Shown in pieces: positions 25,620 through 38,051 of a stretch of DNA of 64,000 nt. The stretch lies in assembly GCA_025330725.1 (NCBI GenBank), contig JAIWND010000015.1:62001-126000 (forward strand), in the 5' to 3' direction. Both the position numbers and the translations under genes were made by a program. The notes beneath the pieces were generated by a model, which had not been told where the DNA came from, made no database searches, and saw only the letters and a list, made by a program, of their open reading frames with translations. Each line of letters starts with the position of its first letter. Position 1 is the stretch's first letter. The DNA comes from Chlamydoabsidia padenii. Lineage: Eukaryota; Mucoromycota; Mucoromycetes; Mucorales; Cunninghamellaceae.

Positions 25620-27052
25620 TACCACATAGATGATAGTTACTTTAACATAGTTTTGATTTTTGATTTACGTACATACTTTTTTTAATAGTATATACCAAAC
25701 TTCCATCCCATCATTCCATAGTATCACCTATAGTAGACACACAAAACTTTTGATTCTTTTGTATTTATTCCACTTTCCTCGTTTATATTAAATCAAATAA
25801 ATAAAGTTTAATATAAACTACCTTTGTCTTTCGTCTTGTGTATACAAAAAAAAAAAAAAAAAAAAAAAAAAAAACGAGGGGTGTTTATGTTTGTCAAATG
25901 ACGTTTGATAAAAGGATCAGCTCGAGACTTAATCAGGCGGTAGATAGGCCTCAGAGTAGGTGGACCATTGCGGTAGGGTGATATATCATGGTGAAAAGAA
26001 TCGGGATTTTTTTTTTCAAAGCCGAATATCTTTTTTTCTAGACTACCCCTGGCAGTCAAACTTGGTTCGCCGGATTGGGGAATTCATGCAGAACTGAGTT
26101 TCAACTTTTACACCCCGACGGGTGGAGTGATGCATTGTGAATTAGAGAGGGATGAAGGCAAAAAAAAGAGTGGAAGGGTTTGAATCGGCGCTTTAACATG
26201 CATGAAGCGGGATTGGAATAGTCAAAATATGTTTTGTTACAAAGAGACAGTTATCACACCCAAAGATTTTTTTTATAATTCCGATTCTAAAATTGCTATT
26301 TACGGCAAGGGCAAGGCAAAATAAAATTTTGGCCAATTTTTATCCACTTTGGGATTAGTACCTTTCGTGATAGCCAATAGAATCACTGTAATCATCATCC
26401 ACTGACCACTGTCCATTGCTCATGATCACTGCTTTTCAATCACGTATTACGTGTCATTTGCTATTAAAATTTGGGAGAATAAATGGTCTTTTATTACAAA
26501 TATATATATATATATGCACCAAGTTATTTCTACAGTCTATATTACGATCTATGCTACAAAGGTAAGGGCCAGCCACCGAAACGACCATAGTCAACGGAGC
26601 GACCATCATCCATCGCCGGAAAGTCTGTGAAGAGCACCGGCTCATCCATCTTCAGAAGCATCCATTCATCCATTACCTGGGGTTTCCATCCATTCATTAC
26701 CAAAGGGCTACCATCCATCGCCAAGAGATATTCATTACAAAAAGTAGTAGATAGTGAGGAATGACAATGCGCATAGCATTGTCAATAGGTAAACTAAAGC
26801 CTACTACTACAGATATTGTACAACCTTTTCTTCCCCTATCTTCAATAAACTCTTCAGGTTACAAGTAACCTCACTTTGGAATGTGCGAAGTGTTAATGTC
26901 AGATGAAAAAGAAAAAAAGTTTAAGAAAGAAGAAGAGGCCCAACAAATAAGAGTTGACAAATTTTTTAAGTTATTTGTTAAAACCCCGATCGGGCGCTGA
27001 ATAAGAACAAATACTGTCCCTTTTTATTTTTTTGTACTTATTGTTCTTTAAC
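25620..27052. other. Intergenic spacer with candidate micro-ORF and motif variants
   Basis: There is an A-run near 25847-25874, and motif-like patches GGGTTTGAATCGGCGCTTTAA (26177-26197), AGCGGGATTGGAAT (26206-26219) and TTAAAACCCCG (26978-26988). The last is only about 65 bp upstream of the next ATG. On the minus strand 26554-26718 there is a 54-codon ORF (MDGSPLVMNGWKPQVMDEWM onward) built on degenerate GGATG-type repeats; it has a minus-strand AATAAA near 26497. I do not call it a gene. Confidence 0.45.
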
Positions 27053-30000
27053 ATGGTTAATCCTAACATCGTGACCAGCAACAGCAACAACAATAGCAAC
27101 AATTGCAAAAGGTCTTCTTTAATTACTCGAGAAAGTAACAAGATAAAAAAGACCAATACACACGTTACAAATCTCTTACAAATCAAAACCGAGAAATTTT
27201 GTAAACTTTGCAACAAGTCCTATAACAAGAAAGCTTACAACGGTCACCTCAAGTCGAAAGGCCATTTGAAAAAGGTGGAAGAATCTGCTTCTATGGATTA
27301 CACTCAGGCTATGGAATCTTCAGGAAACAACATGGAGGGTGGAACCTCAAGCAATAGTGAAAGGGATGAAGGTCATAACAGTGGCGCCGACATTGACAAC
27401 GATACCGATGACGACGACGAAGAAGATATTTTGGGGCCATTTACTACCCGATTCAGGTGCTTTGACGAATCTGATGACGAATCCGTTGAAGGAACCGTTG
27501 GTGATCCAGGTGAAGCTGCTAACGCTGACTTTGCGACCTTCCAGGCGGATTATGATGGCTCGACATATCCTTTCAAAAACTTACAGACGATGATCCTTCA
27601 TGCCTTTATTCATGGTGACGACGAACCGGTGTCTCAGAGAACTTTAAAAAAGGTATTGTATCTGGTGGAATTGATGGTCAAGTTAAAAGGTGAAGCTGGA
27701 ACTGCGCCATTCGAATTGCCAAAGCTGGATGCCCTCTTGAACTTCAACATCAGGAAGAAAAACAACGTCCCGACATTCAAGACCTCCTCTGTCGAAGTGG
27801 AAATCACCAAGTTGCAAAAACCAGCAACCACTCGCGCCACCGACACCTCTAATGATGCAGCTATCACAACAACAACAATAAAGGAAACATATCACATCAA
27901 CCTTCCTTCATCTATATTACGCCTTTTGGTCGACAACCCCAGAAAATCGCCATACATATCAGCTCTTCCCGATGACACTCCTAATGGTGCTACTTCTCTT
28001 CAACAAGGCTCGAAATGGCGACAACATCATCTCTTCCAACAACCGGTAATGACAATCAATGGGATGGATTATTGGGTGGGGGATTTGGTTGAAGTGCATG
28101 ATACAGGAAAAACTATTTGCTTGTTATTAGATAGATATTATCTGCTCTATGGCACTGTGATGGCTCAAGGGTATGAAGTCCAGGTAGTCTCATCCAATGA
28201 ATCATGTCCTTCTTTTTGTATTGTGCAATCTCGTGTCTTCTCTACTCAAATCTCAAACATCCGTGCTATCTTATCCAAGCAACCCTTGAAGCAACTCCAG
28301 TGCGTCTCTCAAACACCAGATGGATCCGGATTCATTCAACTCTCTGAACGACACCAAGAACTCATCAATGGACAACATCCGATGAAAAAAACGATCCCCA
28401 ACAGCAACGGTAAACTATACAAGGTCCAGATTGTCCCTCTTATTTTTTTTACTGACGACACTTCCGGTAACATATCGAAACAATTCAATCTTTATGATAC
28501 CTGGTCAATGGTATGTGGTGCTTTACCTATCGAAGAACGTAACAAACGGGCCAACATCAACTTTGTTGCGGGGGTACGTTGTAATACTGGTCTGACATCC
28601 ATGCACATGATTCCTACTCTTACTCAAGATCTTTCTGAACTAGAAAAGGGGGTGGTCATGCATTCGGCTTTATACAATGAAGACGTATTGGTGGTGGCTC
28701 CTATTGTTTGTATCACTGCTGACAATCCTCGACATTCACAGCTATGTGGTATTTTTGGCCTGACGTCTCTATTCCCGTGCCGAAAATGCTATCAGAGAAA
28801 CCACAAGACCAAGAAGGATATCAACGGCTGCAACACGATCAACAACAACGACGAAAATCTTCAGCTCAAGACAACCCGTGGTAACATTCAATTGCAAGAT
28901 CTCTTCGTTGGGCAGTGCACTCCAAGAATAAAACAACACTACCTTGCGGCAACTATAGATCCTAATGCTATCCTGTCTGGTGTGACTGAAAATGAAACCT
29001 CTTACAAGGATCTCAAATTCAAGGATACCGGCTCTGGACGACTACTGGATCTGGATTCTTTCGACCCTTCTAAAGACACCCCTGTGGAAGTCCTACACAC
29101 AATCTCTTTAGGTATTGCAAAATACTTGGTGGAACATTTGGTCAGGGATGTCATTGGCAACAAGAAAAAGGTGCTTCAAAAAATGGAATCAAGTCTACAA
29201 CATTACCAAGGATCTACCGGGTTTACAAGAACATTCCGTGCTAAACTTACTCACTGTGGCTCTTTCCTCGGTCGCGATTTCAAGATACTAACGCAATGCC
29301 TTCCTTTGGTGATCACTTATGAATTCACTGGTCCCTCTTACAGTGATATTCAAGAAATAGGTAAGCTATTTAATGCATTAGGGGTTTTATCTTCTCTTGT
29401 TTTTATAAAGGAAATACCTGCCAACCTGGACGAATACGTGGCCTATGTGAAGAAGGCCGTGGCTGATTTGACGAAGGAATTATACGAATACGACTGTAAA
29501 CACCCCCAATATGGATCACTGTCAACAAAACCAAAGACACATCTCCTTCAACACCTCACTGACGACATCATCCGATTTGGATGCGCCCTCCACTATGAAA
29601 CAGAAAAAGGGGAACAGTACAACAAATTCGTAAGGGAAGCTATTGCACACACTAATCGTCAATCAACCTCCCGTGACCTTGCGAAAATCTTCGGGAAACG
29701 ACTAATGTTGCGCCATATCATTGAAGGTGGATCTTGGAAGGACAGTACAAACTCGACGGTGACATACGGAAGCGGCATCAGGCAATTTATCAACGACAAC
29801 AAGCAGTTTTATGAAATGTTTCTCGATGGTTCCCGCGAATTGACCGACAACAATAGCTCTCCTATCAACATCAATCACGGCACTTTTGCTGTCTTCTCAA
29901 CTGAAAATGGTACCAACCGGATATTCTTTATTGGGAAGGTGAAGAAACTTGACAGTTTATCTGTGGTTCGCTACCTCTGTCATGGAAAAGATGATCTTGG

Positions 30001-30160
30001 CTATCTTGTTGCATCTCCTTCCTCTGTAGTGTACAAGTTGGATGAACTAAAAGCTGAATGTACCTTGGATATGCATATGGTCAACTCTTCGAAACAGCAT
30101 ATTATCAATCACAACAAATTTGGTGTCTCCTGGTTTTTAAACAACTGCAACCTTCAATAA
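27053..30160 (+). CDS. CACTA/Plavaka-like transposase-related protein with N-terminal zinc finger
   Basis: An intact, intronless ORF of 1,035 residues from the ATG at 27053. The N terminus has a U1/C2H2-like finger (FCKLCNKSYNKKAYNGHLKS then KGHLKK). The body matches a large fungal transposase family of the CACTA/Plavaka kind: FFTDDTSGNISKQFNLYDTW, the TADNPRH motif, CRKCYQRN, TPVEVLHTISLGIAKYLVEH, a KPKTHLLQHLTDDIIRFGCA stretch and YETEKGEQYNKFVREA. Such proteins are replicated in mobile elements of many fungi, yet here the frame is intact, no terminal inverted repeats were found by eye, and a host-type TTAAAACCCCG motif lies 65 bp upstream. It may be a recent element or a domesticated copy. 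An acidic insertion (DIDNDTDDDDEED) follows the finger. Confidence 0.75.
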   Translation: MVNPNIVTSNSNNNSNNCKRSSLITRESNKIKKTNTHVTNLLQIKTEKFCKLCNKSYNKKAYNGHLKSKGHLKKVEESASMDYTQAMESSGNNMEGGTSSNSERDEGHNSGADIDNDTDDDDEEDILGPFTTRFRCFDESDDESVEGTVGDPGEAANADFATFQADYDGSTYPFKNLQTMILHAFIHGDDEPVSQRTLKKVLYLVELMVKLKGEAGTAPFELPKLDALLNFNIRKKNNVPTFKTSSVEVEITKLQKPATTRATDTSNDAAITTTTIKETYHINLPSSILRLLVDNPRKSPYISALPDDTPNGATSLQQGSKWRQHHLFQQPVMTINGMDYWVGDLVEVHDTGKTICLLLDRYYLLYGTVMAQGYEVQVVSSNESCPSFCIVQSRVFSTQISNIRAILSKQPLKQLQCVSQTPDGSGFIQLSERHQELINGQHPMKKTIPNSNGKLYKVQIVPLIFFTDDTSGNISKQFNLYDTWSMVCGALPIEERNKRANINFVAGVRCNTGLTSMHMIPTLTQDLSELEKGVVMHSALYNEDVLVVAPIVCITADNPRHSQLCGIFGLTSLFPCRKCYQRNHKTKKDINGCNTINNNDENLQLKTTRGNIQLQDLFVGQCTPRIKQHYLAATIDPNAILSGVTENETSYKDLKFKDTGSGRLLDLDSFDPSKDTPVEVLHTISLGIAKYLVEHLVRDVIGNKKKVLQKMESSLQHYQGSTGFTRTFRAKLTHCGSFLGRDFKILTQCLPLVITYEFTGPSYSDIQEIGKLFNALGVLSSLVFIKEIPANLDEYVAYVKKAVADLTKELYEYDCKHPQYGSLSTKPKTHLLQHLTDDIIRFGCALHYETEKGEQYNKFVREAIAHTNRQSTSRDLAKIFGKRLMLRHIIEGGSWKDSTNSTVTYGSGIRQFINDNKQFYEMFLDGSRELTDNNSSPININHGTFAVFSTENGTNRIFFIGKVKKLDSLSVVRYLCHGKDDLGYLVASPSSVVYKLDELKAECTLDMHMVNSSKQHIINHNKFGVSWFLNNCNLQ

Positions 30161-30366
30161 GGATTTACAAACTAATCACTTAAGTAACTCTCTCTCTCTC
30201 TCTCTCACTTTTATAGATATATTGTTATAGTATATTCGCCATCGAAACTTATCACAATGATATCACTCATATAATTATATAGTCATAATCACAACAAGAT
30301 TCATTTAACTCAATTTTTTACTTTCCATTATCTTCAATAAAAATGTCCATATTTGCCTTATCTTGA

Positions 30367-30409
<43 letters not shown>

Positions 30410-30852
30410 CATGGTTACGCTTTCACTGAAGCCAAAGAAAACCGTAACCCATTTGGCAGGCAATTAAGGTAGAGCTGTTGTAATCTGACATTTAAAAAAA
30501 GAGCTTGTCTGCCTTACAGAACTGGCTTTTAATATACTCCAATGAAACTTCTTCTCTTTACTTTCAATCGCCGTTTTAAGTCATTGAAAAAATTTAAACC
30601 CCGTATTTGTTGCTTTTATCCAATCGAATCCCTCCTTTGACTTTCTGGGTTCAAATTTTTACCATTTTTGGGTTAAAGGTCTGTAGGTGTGATATTATTA
30701 AAAAGGATATTGTTTATTGATAATATGGTTAAAACTACAGGTAAGATCATAAAGATAAAATACTAGGCTACAAATACCACCAATACTAATGGTATAAAAC
30801 TGTATAAAAGGAGATGGGGGAAGACATGCATATAAATAGAGTAAACTATCAT
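30161..30852. other. Intergenic spacer, convergent 3' ends
   Basis: A TC repeat lies at about 30187-30206, AATAAAAATG near 30337 (likely polyadenylation signal for the transposase-like gene), a T-run of 36 nt at 30369-30404 and a motif variant AATTTAAACCCCG at 30591-30603. No gene seen. Confidence 0.5.
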
Positions 30853-33800
30853 CTAATGATGAGGGGAAGTGTAAGGATCTTCACGGTAAGAGAGTGTGTT
30901 AACAGCCGCACGAACCGCATCGTCTGCGCTCCAATGGAAGAAGTGGTACCTGTCCTTGGGTAAGGGTATTGCCGCCGTAGATGTTGTAGAGACAAAGGAA
31001 GATTGAGACAATTGAGCATTAGATCCTGTTTGTTCATTGTATGTAGTATGATGGACGTTGACCTTGTAAGATGATGATACCGAACTATGACCTTCCTTGG
31101 TTTCAGAAGACAGAACTTCATTGACGTTTTCGTCCGCCACCCGCACGGCCAAAGATCCACTGTCACCACTATTATTCAGGGTAGGCTGAGAGGCAAATCC
31201 ACCAATGATCAAGGTGAGTCGAATACTAGGATCAGGAATGTTGACAAAATGGAATTCCACATGGCGGCCACTGTATCGATTCAAGGTAGATTGAGCATCA
31301 ACGATGGCTTGAAGACCACTGCTATCCAGTCGACCCACTTTGGAAAAGTCAAAGATGACAGCATGTAACAGGGGTAATTGAGCACGTGCCGCGTCCTTCA
31401 CCGGGTCAGCATCATCGTTCCAAGCGCGATCCCCTTTACTGACCACCCCTTGAGCACGACGAGTGAATTGCTTGCAATGAGACAGGATCCGGTCGGTGAT
31501 ATAAGCAGAGTTGGGATAGGTCAGTGATTCATCCACCCGAAGCATCAAAATCCCTTCAGGTAAAGGTTCTGCCAAGTGGCCAAGAGATGGATCATTGTCA
31601 GGTACATAAAGATAGGGTTGCCAGTCTTGTCTTGATTTTTTTTCCTTGTCGTCATTGTAATCATCATTATTATGCTGTTGTTCTTGTTGTTTTTGGAAGG
31701 CATCAGCTGCAACCGCCACCAAAGAAGGATCCAAACCAGGTGATGACAGAGGAATACGACCGATCGAGTAGAAGCGAGGGCGAGCAATGCGGAATAAGAG
31801 AATAAGAATGGCCAGACCCACTGATGCATAAATCCCGTAATCCACTGTGGTGAAGAAGGTGACAATAACCGCTACTATAAATACAAGCAGTTCCCATATA
31901 CTGACTTTATAAAGCCTTTTTAAATAAGCAGGACCAGAGACCAGATCAGAAACTGCATGAATCACCACAGCAGAGAGCACAGCATCAGGAATATAGTAGA
32001 ATGCTGGAGTAAGAGCATATAAAGCCAGCACAACCACAAGAGCAGAGAATACACCAGCAATAGGAGTCTTTACACCAGATCGCGCCTTGATAGCTGTACG
32101 AGAGAAAGAACCAGTGGATGGATAAGCACTACAAAAGAATATAATGTTAATATCATCTTTAAATCTTTTTTTTTTTTTTTTTGCCATACCCAAAGAAAGC
32201 AGCCCAAATGTTGGTAAAACCAATAGCAATGATTTCTTGATTAGGATTGATCGTGTAATCATTGATACGACCGAATGATTTGGCAATGGCAACATGTTCC
32301 AAGATCAAGATAATAATGGCACTTGGTAAAGTACCACTAAGAGCAGAAACAACATCACCATCAATCCGAGGTACCTGTTGGAAAGAAAGAAAAAAGTTAA
32401 TACACATTAAGCATTTTTACCCTTTTTTTTTCACTTACCGCCATAGCTTGAAAACCCGCAGGTACAGTTTTGAGAATACTAATGGGTGAGGTTGTTTTGC
32501 CAATGTTGAGGAGGAAAGCAATCAGTGTACTAAAGATGACAGCCAATCCATTACGAGTAATGCTAAAATAAAAGAGAGCAGCTTGATACTTGGGGTAACG
32601 TCGGCCAAAGTAAGTACAAAAGTATCGAACACCGTAAAGCTAAAGTAAAAAAAGAAAGAAAGAAAGAAAAAAAAAAAAAAAAAGAGTAGAGTGAGTATAT
32701 TGAGTTGGTGGTTTTATTTCGACCTGACTTACCCACACCAATGCAGAAAGACCAAAAGCCACATCAAGTTTTGTTTGAGGAAGAGCCTTGAAGAAGTTAC
32801 CAAAAATCAGGTAGGTTGGATCTTGCGTGTTGACACTTTTGATACCAAATAGTTTGGGCCACTAGTTCGTAGAAGAAGATGGGGAGAGAAGGATTGGGTT
32901 ATTTCATTGTCAAATATCACTTCTCTTTTTGAGATCCTACCTGACCAATAGAAATGGTGATGGCACTTGCTGTCATAAAACCCGATACCACAGTTACTAA
33001 TTACAAAAAATAAAAATAAAGAGAGAAAGAGAGAGAGAGAAATTAGGTTAGTTATTCTTGTCCACATTCTTTTAGATCCACTTACAAGGAATAAAGTCCA
33101 CCAGTATACCCAAACGAACAAGACCTATGGCCAAAGCAATGACGCCGGTCAAAAGTGATAAAGTGACAGCAATTTCAGGTCCAGATATGTCAGGGTATGT
33201 TGCAGTAATATGAGTGATTGATTGACCAACTAAAAGTGACATGACAGCTAAATTGGGAGAAGAGGTTGTTAGTACACTATATTTGATTACATAGAATTCG
33301 ATCTTACCGGTGGGACCAATTGAGATATCTTTTGATGTAGCAAAAAGACAATAAACGACCAAACCCACAAAAGCAGTACTATTTATATATAATATGCAAC
33401 ATGATTAACATCCGAGTTAAAGAATCACGATCGAGTACCTTTTTGTTTTACTTACTATAAACCATATTGAGGAGGCAGCTGAGCAATCTTTGCATAACTA
33501 TCATCAGATAAATAAAAGTAAGAATTTTATATTACATTCTTTGTATGTTGAAAAGTAAAACTTACCCCATGGATTGAGGAACCACTACAATACCAACAGT
33601 AATACCTGCGATCAAATCACGTACGAGCCACTATACAATAGTAAAACAAAGATTAGTAATAAGTTTATGTCTTTTTTTTTTCTTTCTTTTCATTTCAGTG
33701 TGAGTATGTAAAGGTGGGCCTTACCGCTAGATTATATCTATGGATCCAAGTGGCGATAGGGAAGAGACTGACAAGATAATCAATTGAATGTTTTGGCAAA

Positions 33801-33880
33801 TCATGTGCAGTAGATTTGATCTTTTCTTGATAAGTTTCATGCTTGTAATCCACGACAAACACTTTGGAACTTTTTGTCAT
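30853..33880 (-). CDS. SulP-family sulfate permease with STAS domain
   Basis: Ten exons (33880-33725, 33630-33566, 33497-33456, 33378-33308, 33247-33086, 32996-32941, 32861-32733, 32639-32439, 32374-32190, 32128-30853) give 780 residues. The SulP signature region is present: DLIAGITVGIVVVPQSMGYA, then LPPQYGLYTAFVGLVVYCLF and SKDISIGPTAVMSLLVG. Later segments include LTVVSGFMTASAITISIGQ and AYPSTGSFSRTAIKARSGVK. The cytosolic C-terminal STAS domain has AVIFDFSKVGRLDSSGLQAI. Such proteins import sulfate across the plasma membrane by proton symport; fungal examples are Sul1/Sul2 and CysB. The STAS domain here carries a Gln/Asn/Asp-rich insertion before the core. The start ATG is 100 bp downstream of an exact promoter motif. 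Confidence 0.93.
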
Positions 33881-33979
33881 CGCACAAACAGAAAGAAGAG
33901 AGAGATAAGGAAAGAAAGAAACGAAAAAAAGGAAAACCGAAAAAAAAAAAGAATCACTTTATATATATAACCCCGCCAG

Positions 33980-33990
33980 CGGGATTTGAA
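33980..33990 (-). promoter_or_regulatory. Exact promoter-motif copy upstream of the sulfate permease
   Basis: Reads CGGGATTTGAA on the plus strand, i.e. TTCAAATCCCG in the direction of the permease, about 100 bp before its ATG. The rest of the spacer 33881-34614 holds no supported gene; a T/A run lies near 34420-34437. Confidence 0.5.
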
Positions 33991-34614
33991 ATCTCCTTTT
34001 TTTGGCTCTAGGCATTGATCCCAACATTGGGCAAAGGTATGTGACACCAATTGCACCATTCAATAAAACAATTACGTCCATTTCAAATTGTGAAAAGATT
34101 CAATCAAACAGGCATCAATGAGTATGTAAAGCATCAATCGGTTTCTATATATGGATTACACCAAGGCGTGATCCTTCCAGGAATACCAATCATCTCGGAA
34201 TCCGACGATCTTTACTTTATTCTTTTATGAATCATGAATCTGATACACAAATAACGCCTTTCTCTGAACAATACAATCTTGATGGATCAAAAAAAAAAAA
34301 AAACATGTGAGATCCTATTTAGACTCGCCTTTCATCTTCTTCAACAACCCTCGTGATGTCCTTTTACATCACTTCCTTTTAGAGTACCTGCGGGCTCTTA
34401 AATTAAGGTCAGACATGTTTTTTTTTTAAAAAAAAAAATACATTTTATTTTTTAGGTTAAGTTATGTAAAAAGAAGTATAATAAAAAAGAGCAGTAAGAG
34501 TATAGAGTGATATTGTAAACAAATAAACGACAGAATGGCTAGTAACAAAGAGGGGATTCAAACCTATATAAAAATAATATGTATGTGTGTGTATAAGCTA
34601 CAATGATAAAATGA

Positions 34615-37071
34615 TTAATGTTTTCTAGGTGGAGATAAACCATGTGGGACGGGAGGAGGAGGAATGTCTGGGGGAGGTAAAGGAAGACCTGTAGAAGATA
34701 GAGTTGATGCAGAGTGTGGAATAGGGGGTAAGGTATTGGCATCATACATCCATTTCTGAGGAGGGATTGGTGAGTCCGATCTACTTTTACGTATTTGCTG
34801 GTTGTGGTGAAATGGTGATTGTTGTTGTTGTAAGTTGGTGGTATTGGTGGTAAGGTTGGTAACAATAGAAGTAGTAGAAGCATCCAGCAAAGGTCGATGC
34901 ATATTTTCAGGTGATGATGCCATTTGATAACTTGATTCTAATGATGATCTTCGACGATACCTTTGTTGATCCTGTTGAGTTTGCTGGGAGTGGGGATATC
35001 TTTCTTTTATTACTGCATCTTGATTATTATTGTTATTACTATGTTGTTGTATAATGATATCGTCGTTAAGATTGCTATTGTGGTGATTGTTGATTCGGTC
35101 GGATGAGGAATGTGCTGCCATCAAAACGGCTGACGATGGAGGTTTTGCTGGAGGTGGAACACCACCAGCTTGTAGAATATAATTGTCCCTGGCTTGTATG
35201 GCATTGAGTGGATCAGGATTAGATATCAATGAGTCCGGGACCATGATACCAGATGGAGGATGCCAGTCTTGGTGTGCTCGAGATTTTTCTTTTGCCGCTA
35301 GACCTTGGTGCACATAAGGAGGTCGTTGTTGCTGTAGATGTAAATGTTGGTGATGCTGGTGCAAGTACTGATGTTGTTGTTGTTGTTGCGCCGATTGTTG
35401 TTCCCGCTTCATTCGTTCGAGTTCTTCCAACTTTAGGATATCGCTGGCTGATAATGGTGTTGCTGGTTGTTGATTGATGTAATCCACTACGCTGGTGTTG
35501 TACGTCCCTGTCACCACTTTTCGTGAGCAGTCCCGAGTCGGTGGTAGCATTCCTGGTTTTCCTCCACCATTTACATTTGTTTTTGTCATCTTTTGAGCCC
35601 ATCGATGTTGCTCCATTTCCGCTTTGCGTCGTTCGTTTTCTTCAGGCTTGGTGTAGTCGAATACCAAAAACTTGTCCTCCATCAATTGTCGTTCAGGGCT
35701 TGTTTCAGATAACACCACTTCGCTACCGTTACTTTTGAGTGATGCATTGGCGTTAGAGACTCCACTGCGTTTAGCTTGATTACGTTTCCGGACTTTAAGA
35801 GGGTTGTCTTCCAAAAGGATTTCTTCTAATTCATGCGTTGGATCAAAGTTGGCACGTTTGTTCTACAAATAAAATAAAAAAAAAAAAAAAAAAAGCTGGT
35901 TAGTTGGTTGATTTGGGTTTCTTTATATAACTTACATCAGGTATAAATGGCGGGGTCAGTTGCTTTGATTCCAATAGTTCCCATTGAATATGTTGTAACC
36001 AAGGATGAGCCATCAGCCTTCGAAAGCCTTTTTCACCAACACCCAAACGTTTGTTGATATCCCGAGTGAGTAGACCAGAGATAAAATCGCGAGCTTCTTG
36101 TGAGACATGACTTGATTCAGGAAAGACAACGTTATCGTGTAGTATCGCTTGTTGTAAGGCTTCATTTGTTTTCCCTCTAAATGGACGCTGTATAAATAAC
36201 AAAGATTAGATCAGCAATGCTGTCATGCATGTTTACCCCCCGCCTCGATTATTACCTTGCCCACCAAAAGTTCGTAACAGACTACACCAAGAGACCACCA
36301 GTCCACGGATGCAAAGTATCCTCGTTTTTGTAAGATTTCAGGACCCATATAAGCCAGTGAGCCAGCAACTGATGTGAGAGGTTTGGATTCTGAGAATTGG
36401 ACAGCAATGTTAAAATCTGTCAAATGAGCATGCCCTTGTTCACTGAGTAAGATATTGTCTGGTTTCAAATCCCTGCCATAAAAAAAGAAAAAAGAGTTAA
36501 TTTTACAATCAGTGAGGGGAAGATTAGATTTACCTGTGTACAATATTCTTTTTGTGGAGATAGCGTAAAGCCCAAGAGATTTCAGCAGCATAGAATTGAA
36601 CGTAGGCTTCCGGCATGACACCCAGTCGATCCAAATGGAATCGAATATCACCACCCGTCATTAGATCCAAAGCCAAAAACATATATTCGTCATCCTGGAA
36701 GGCATAGCGCAAATTGACAATCAAACCACAGTCGATACGTTCCAGCAACCGCCGTTCAGAGATAATGTTTTCGACCGCCCGCATTTGAATACACCTAGCC
36801 TTGTTGATATATTTCAGGGCAAAGAGCTGTTTGGTACCTTTGTGTTGCACCACCCGTACTTTTCCAAATGCACCTTTACCAACTGAGCGTAATAAGGCAA
36901 AGTGAGATAAATCCACTATAATGTTGTAAGGAACCCATACGGAAGCGGTAATTTTATTAAAAGATAGGGTATCGTGAGTAAGACAGTAAACAATGCAGAC
37001 AACAATTGAACTTTATTTTTACCTTCAGTGTTCAAGTCCAATGAGCTTTCCCGACAGCAAACAGCACCCAT
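34615..37071 (-). CDS. AGC-type serine/threonine kinase of the STK32/YANK family
   Basis: Five exons (37071-37023, 36915-36534, 36472-36256, 36187-35936, 35862-34615) give 715 residues. The start MGAVCC offers an N-myristoylation glycine and palmitoylation cysteines, so plasma-membrane anchoring is likely. The kinase domain (about 20-290) shows SVGKGAFGKVRVVQ, FALKYINKARC, HRDLKPDN and HAHLTDFNIAVQF. DFN in place of DFG is a family trait of YANK kinases, which points to STK32 rather than PKA or S6K. APE is replaced by GPEILQKRG. The long tail is Gln/Pro/Ser/His-rich and looks disordered, with Pro-rich ends (PLPPPDIPPPPVPHGLSPP) that could bind SH3 or WW domains. The substrate is unknown. Confidence 0.9.
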
Positions 37072-37350
37072 TTAGTATATTGAATAGTTGAAGAAGAGTG
37101 TTAGATGATGTAGTAAAAAGGGAAGGGGTAGTAGGTGAAGGAAGTTCGATGTGAGACAGGCGGTTGTGATAATTTGTGTATATGTTGATAATCTGTGTTA
37201 ATCGTATGTTAATAACGAGTGGAAAGAGAATAGGCGATAAAAAGATTAAGGTATATATACAATAAACAATTATTTTAGAGCATGAGGTCAAAGGGAAAAA
37301 GAAATGGAAAAAAAAGTGGCGAAACGAAAAAACTCAAACAACGAAATTAG

Positions 37351-37361
37351 CGGGATTTGAA
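37351..37361 (-). promoter_or_regulatory. Exact promoter-motif copy upstream of the STK32-like kinase
   Basis: TTCAAATCCCG in the kinase direction, about 280 bp before its ATG. The kinase leader may include an untranslated first exon. Confidence 0.45.
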
Positions 37362-38002
37362 ATTTTATTTCTTGGGTGACCTGGCCATTCCCGCACAGAA
37401 CGATACCAATAGAAGCTCAATGGGCTGAATTGGTCACGGTATCATCAGTTCAAAACAATACTTACTGATTCACATATACATGTAACTATATGTATGATCA
37501 TTAAACCTACGCGATGTCTTTTACCTTTGATTAGGGAATTTAAAGTTTTTTAAGAAAAGGCGGAGTTACATCTTTTTTTCTTTGGGTGTCGTGCAAAGGT
37601 GATACAAAATGGGAAGTCTGGATTCAAAATATCAGATTAGCATTCAAAGTTCACCAGCGAGTCTAATTAGATCTCTACTCAAAAATGTTCTTTCTTTGGC
37701 AAATGACAGGTGCAAACGAAGACTAACCCACATGGTTCACATTGTCAATGCACAATCGGTATAAAGAGAGCTTGATTTGCAAATTGTTTGGAAACGAATT
37801 ATGTTGTCAGGCCGATGCTTATTGTTTGAAAATTGAGAGGTTTTTTTAAATTAGCCAATCAAAAGTCACCTAGATGATCCTACCACTCACTGCCCTTATC
37901 CTCCTTTTCACTTTATACTTGACCAGGCCATCTTGCCATGATAAATAGGAGAAATAGAAAGAGGGGTAAAGAGATCATAATGATGAAGCACACTCCCGAA
38001 CC

Positions 38003-38010
<8 letters not shown>

Positions 38011-38047
<37 letters not shown>
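38011..38047 (+). repeat. TC dinucleotide microsatellite
   Basis: About 18 uninterrupted TC units between the divergent kinase and G alpha genes. Confidence 0.95.

Positions 38048-38051
<4 letters not shown>

Noticed and set aside
26200..30600. Terminal inverted repeats around the transposase-like gene
   Set aside because: No matching CACTA-type ends could be found by eye; a self-alignment would decide.
33971..34070. tRNA-like sequence on the minus strand (A-box-like GGTGCAATTGG and B-box-like TTTCAAATCCCGC)
   Set aside because: The T-arm does not pair and there is no acceptor stem; the B-box resemblance is shared by all copies of the promoter motif.
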